This document shows positions 62,145 through 64,000 of a stretch of 64,000 nucleotides of DNA, piece after piece. Source of the DNA: Oscillospiraceae bacterium MB08-C2-2 (GTDB lineage: Bacteria; Bacillota; Clostridia; Oscillospirales; Ruminococcaceae); NCBI GenBank assembly GCA_035621215.1, contig CP141729.1:124001-188000 (forward strand), read 5' to 3'. The position numbers and the translations under genes were made by a program. The notes under the pieces are model-generated. The model was not told the origin of the DNA. It did no database searches and was given only the letters and a program-made list of their open reading frames with translations. Each line of letters opens with the position of its first letter. The first letter of the stretch is position 1.

Positions 62145-63410
62145 CTACAGTGGCTGTACAGCGGCTCGGGAAAGCTGCTTTTGCCAGAGCTCATGCTCGG
62201 CATGCTTTTCTGCAATGTATTTTTCCAAAGCCTTTTGAGGAATCACCTTGGCCACCAGTGCGCTTTGCTGAGCCAGTTTTATGGCTTCCTCCAGATTGGA
62301 GGGCAGCAGCGGACAATCCTCTTCGGGGATACTGCGGCTCAGTGGGCGGCCTTGCTGGATTCCTTCCAAGCCAGCCTCCATTAAGAGGGCGAAAGCCAGA
62401 TAAGGGTTGAGAGAAGGATCGGGGGAGCGCAGCTCCATGCGGCTGTATTGGCCGCTGGCGGCGGGAATGCGCACCAGCTGAGCACGGTTCTGGTGGGACC
62501 AGGTAAGGCGGCGGGGAACATCATCGCCAAAGCGGCAATAGGAGCTGGCAAGAGGATTGAGGAAAAGGGTCAGCTCATCCAGATGGGCCAGAACACCGGC
62601 CAGAAAGCTTTCGGCTTCGTGAGAGTGCTCACCCCCGGCCTTAAAGAGGTTAACGCCGCCGCGGGAAAGGGAGAGATTGATGTGCAGGGCGTTTCCTTCC
62701 TTATCCGCCAGCGGTTTGGGCAGGAAGGAAGCGTGGAGCCCGTTGCGGGCCGCAATCACCGAGCTGACAGCCCGGAAGCTGATCAAAGCGTCGGCGGCCT
62801 GCAAAGGACCGGAATATTTGCAGACAATTTCGTTCTGGCCCGGCCCACGCTCGTGGTGAGAGCTTTCGGGTTGAATGCCCATATCCTCCAGAGACATGCA
62901 GATTTCACGGCGGACATTTTCACCTTTATCCAGCGGCGCTATATCGCAGTAACCGGCTGTATCCTGCGGCTTTTTGCTGGGAACGCCGGTTTCATCCAGT
63001 TCAAAAAGATAAAACTCGCATTCACAGCCGATTTGGCAGGTGTAGCCCAGATCGGTGGCTTTTTGAACCGCATTTTGCAGAAGCTTTCTCCCATCCTCCT
63101 CAGAGGGGGAGCCATCGGCACGGCGTATTTCGCAAAAAAATCGCACAACCCGGCCATGTGAAGGCCGCCAAGGCAGGATAGAAAGGGTGGCCGGGTCAGG
63201 GAAGAGAAAAATGTCGCCGTCCTCTTCGCCCACAAGGCCCTCCACCGAGGCTGTATCGATGCAGACCCCCCGTTCAAAGGCATCCGGGAGTTCCCCGGCC
63301 ATAATGGATATATTTTTCTGCACACCGAAAAGATTGCAGAAAGCAAGTCGAATAAACTTAACGTCATTTTCCTGGACAAATTCCAGAACTTCCGATACGG
63401 TAAAGGCCAT
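62145..63410 (-). CDS. glnA: Glutamine synthetase family protein (type I-like)
   Basis: 421 residues, slightly short for GS type I. N-terminal beta-grasp (VKFIRLAFCNLFGVQKNISI), active-site residues in GCECEFYLFE, HHERGPGQNEI, NALHINLSLSRGG, WSHQNRAQLVRIP and RMELRSPDPSLNPYL. The flap that usually carries the ammonium-binding Glu (GxEAP) reads GDDVP. It may therefore be a GS-like ligase with altered activity, or a true GS that uses Asp. GGAGG lies 8 bases before the ATG at 63410. First gene of the nitrogen cluster. Confidence 0.85.
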   Translation of the reverse strand: MAFTVSEVLEFVQENDVKFIRLAFCNLFGVQKNISIMAGELPDAFERGVCIDTASVEGLVGEEDGDIFLFPDPATLSILPWRPSHGRVVRFFCEIRRADGSPSEEDGRKLLQNAVQKATDLGYTCQIGCECEFYLFELDETGVPSKKPQDTAGYCDIAPLDKGENVRREICMSLEDMGIQPESSHHERGPGQNEIVCKYSGPLQAADALISFRAVSSVIAARNGLHASFLPKPLADKEGNALHINLSLSRGGVNLFKAGGEHSHEAESFLAGVLAHLDELTLFLNPLASSYCRFGDDVPRRLTWSHQNRAQLVRIPAASGQYSRMELRSPDPSLNPYLAFALLMEAGLEGIQQGRPLSRSIPEEDCPLLPSNLEEAIKLAQQSALVAKVIPQKALEKYIAEKHAEHELWQKQLSRAAVQPL

Positions 63411-63484
63411 TACCATTTCCTCCAATACATTCATATTGCTGCTTAAAGGCGCTGACAACCGCCTTTTTCACTTTCACTATATAA

Positions 63485-63639
63485 TGCCTGCTGAACAATT
63501 CAAAAATGCAACAATAGCAATACTTTGACAGCGTTTTTGGATTGTTTAGGTGCAAGGTTTTTTGCCGAATACGGCAGAAAGCCTTGCACAAAGGATTTGC
63601 GGCGTGTGTCCGCAAATCCTTTCAGGCAGCCAATCAATG
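63485..63639. repeat. Dispersed structured repeat, copy 2 (conserved core)
   Basis: Homologue of 26178-26331 in the same orientation. It keeps TGCCTGCTGAA, ATGCAACAATA, TTGACAGCGT, the GTGCAAGG/CCTTGCAC stem with inner TGCCG-AATA-CGGCA, the AAAGGATTTGCGG/CCGCAAATCCTTT stem and the closing TTTCAGGCAG. Base changes in the stems mostly keep pairing. It lies upstream of the glnA-like gene, on the far side of that gene's promoter region. Confidence 0.85.
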
Positions 63640-63823
63640 TATCTGAAGCAGCAAAACAGGCCTGTTTTGCTGTCAACCAGAGTGAAAATTGCTCTGGTTG
63701 CAAATGCGCTTCGCAAAGCGCATTTGTTCAGTGGATATTATATAGTCAATCAACCTGAAAGCCATAAAAGGCGTTCAGGTGGAAGCAGGAGCCTGCCGGC
63801 ACACTCTGCGGCATGCGATTGAC
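63640..63823. repeat. Multi-hairpin module attached to repeat copy 2
   Basis: Perfect hairpins in a row: GCAAAACAG/CTGTTTTGC, ACCAGAG/CTCTGGT, CAAATGCGCTT/AAGCGCATTTG (ending near 63727), and ACCTGAA-GCC/GGC-TTCAGGT (63753-63780). GTCAATC (about 63745-63751) can pair with GATTGAC (about 63817-63823), enclosing the last ones, the same plan as beside copy 1. The remaining 63824-64000 is AT-rich with no gene seen. Confidence 0.65.
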
Positions 63824-64000
63824 CAAGCGTTTCAATGGGGCCGCCGAAAGCGGCGTACAGGTGAAATCTGTGCCTTTAAGATGCTGTTTTTCTTAAAGCT
63901 CATTGAATATATAATGACCTAATTATTGGAAAAAAGCAAAGGTAATCATAAAAATAATTTCATTTTTCTTTAATTGTGGGTGTAAAGCCGTTTGTAGGGA

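Noticed and set aside
63550-63822. 90-residue plus-strand frame across repeat copy 2
   Set aside because: The frame is not kept in copy 1 and its sequence is explained by the paired hairpin arms.

Overview
The window is about 64 kb of chromosome from a spore-forming, anaerobic Gram-positive bacterium of the Clostridia, most likely an Oscillospiraceae/Ruminococcaceae-type lineage. Supporting signs are a GerA germinant-receptor operon, a bacterial V-type ATPase, the LL-diaminopimelate aminotransferase (DapL) lysine/peptidoglycan route, strong GGAGG ribosome sites with frequent TTG and GTG starts, THF and guanine riboswitches, and a PadR regulator. No rRNA, tRNA, CRISPR array, phage or transposase gene was found. 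Family assignments come from reading motifs, not from a database search.

Layout. 0-9 kb (minus): a truncated unknown gene, a large secreted glycosidase-like/amidase/Big_2 wall protein, a GHL10-type lipoprotein, a DUF4363-YetF pair and a cyclic-nucleotide-domain DUF2225 protein. 9-11.3 kb (plus): folC, then a THF riboswitch controlling the folate ECF component folT. 11.4-13.2 kb (minus): a purine permease under a guanine riboswitch. 13.3-22.2 kb (minus): a nine-gene V-type ATPase operon. 22.5-26 kb (minus): glutamine-type nadE, an ACT protein and UPF0210. 26-33 kb (plus): a PHP phosphatase, a CPBP protease and a divergent type IIA topoisomerase pair. 33-38 kb (minus): a flavoprotein-membrane fusion with its PadR regulator, bracketed by two inverted copies of an intergenic repeat, then a secreted InlB-repeat protein. 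38.3-43.4 kb (minus): an Afu-type ABC importer with a PfkB sugar-phosphate kinase. 43.7-49.2 kb (minus): a ribose-type ABC importer with a DhaK/DhaL-like kinase pair. 50-54.2 kb (plus): gerAA-gerAC-gerAB and a two-helix small protein. 54.3-63.4 kb (minus): a nitrogen-centred cluster, glnA-like, ANTAR antiterminator, carA, carB joined in frame to dapF, short nadE and dapL.

How the genes work together. The last cluster gathers ammonia/glutamine users (glutamine synthetase family, carbamoyl phosphate, NAD, diaminopimelate) behind an RNA-binding antiterminator. The two ABC importers each sit beside a matching sugar or triose kinase, which suggests uptake and phosphorylation of sugar phosphates and of a small sugar or polyol. 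FolC and FolT form a folate salvage and retention pair.

The most unusual non-coding signal is a set of intergenic elements made of perfect short hairpins arranged around closing stems, like cloverleaves. Two share a conserved ~155-base core (26.2 and 63.5 kb). Others lie inside the ribose-type operon (46.4 kb) and in its long 5' leader (49.3-49.5 kb). A second repeat family of the same style brackets the PadR/flavoprotein genes. Several enzymes have lost canonical catalytic residues: the NadE glutaminase domain, the DhaK histidine and the GlnA flap glutamate.
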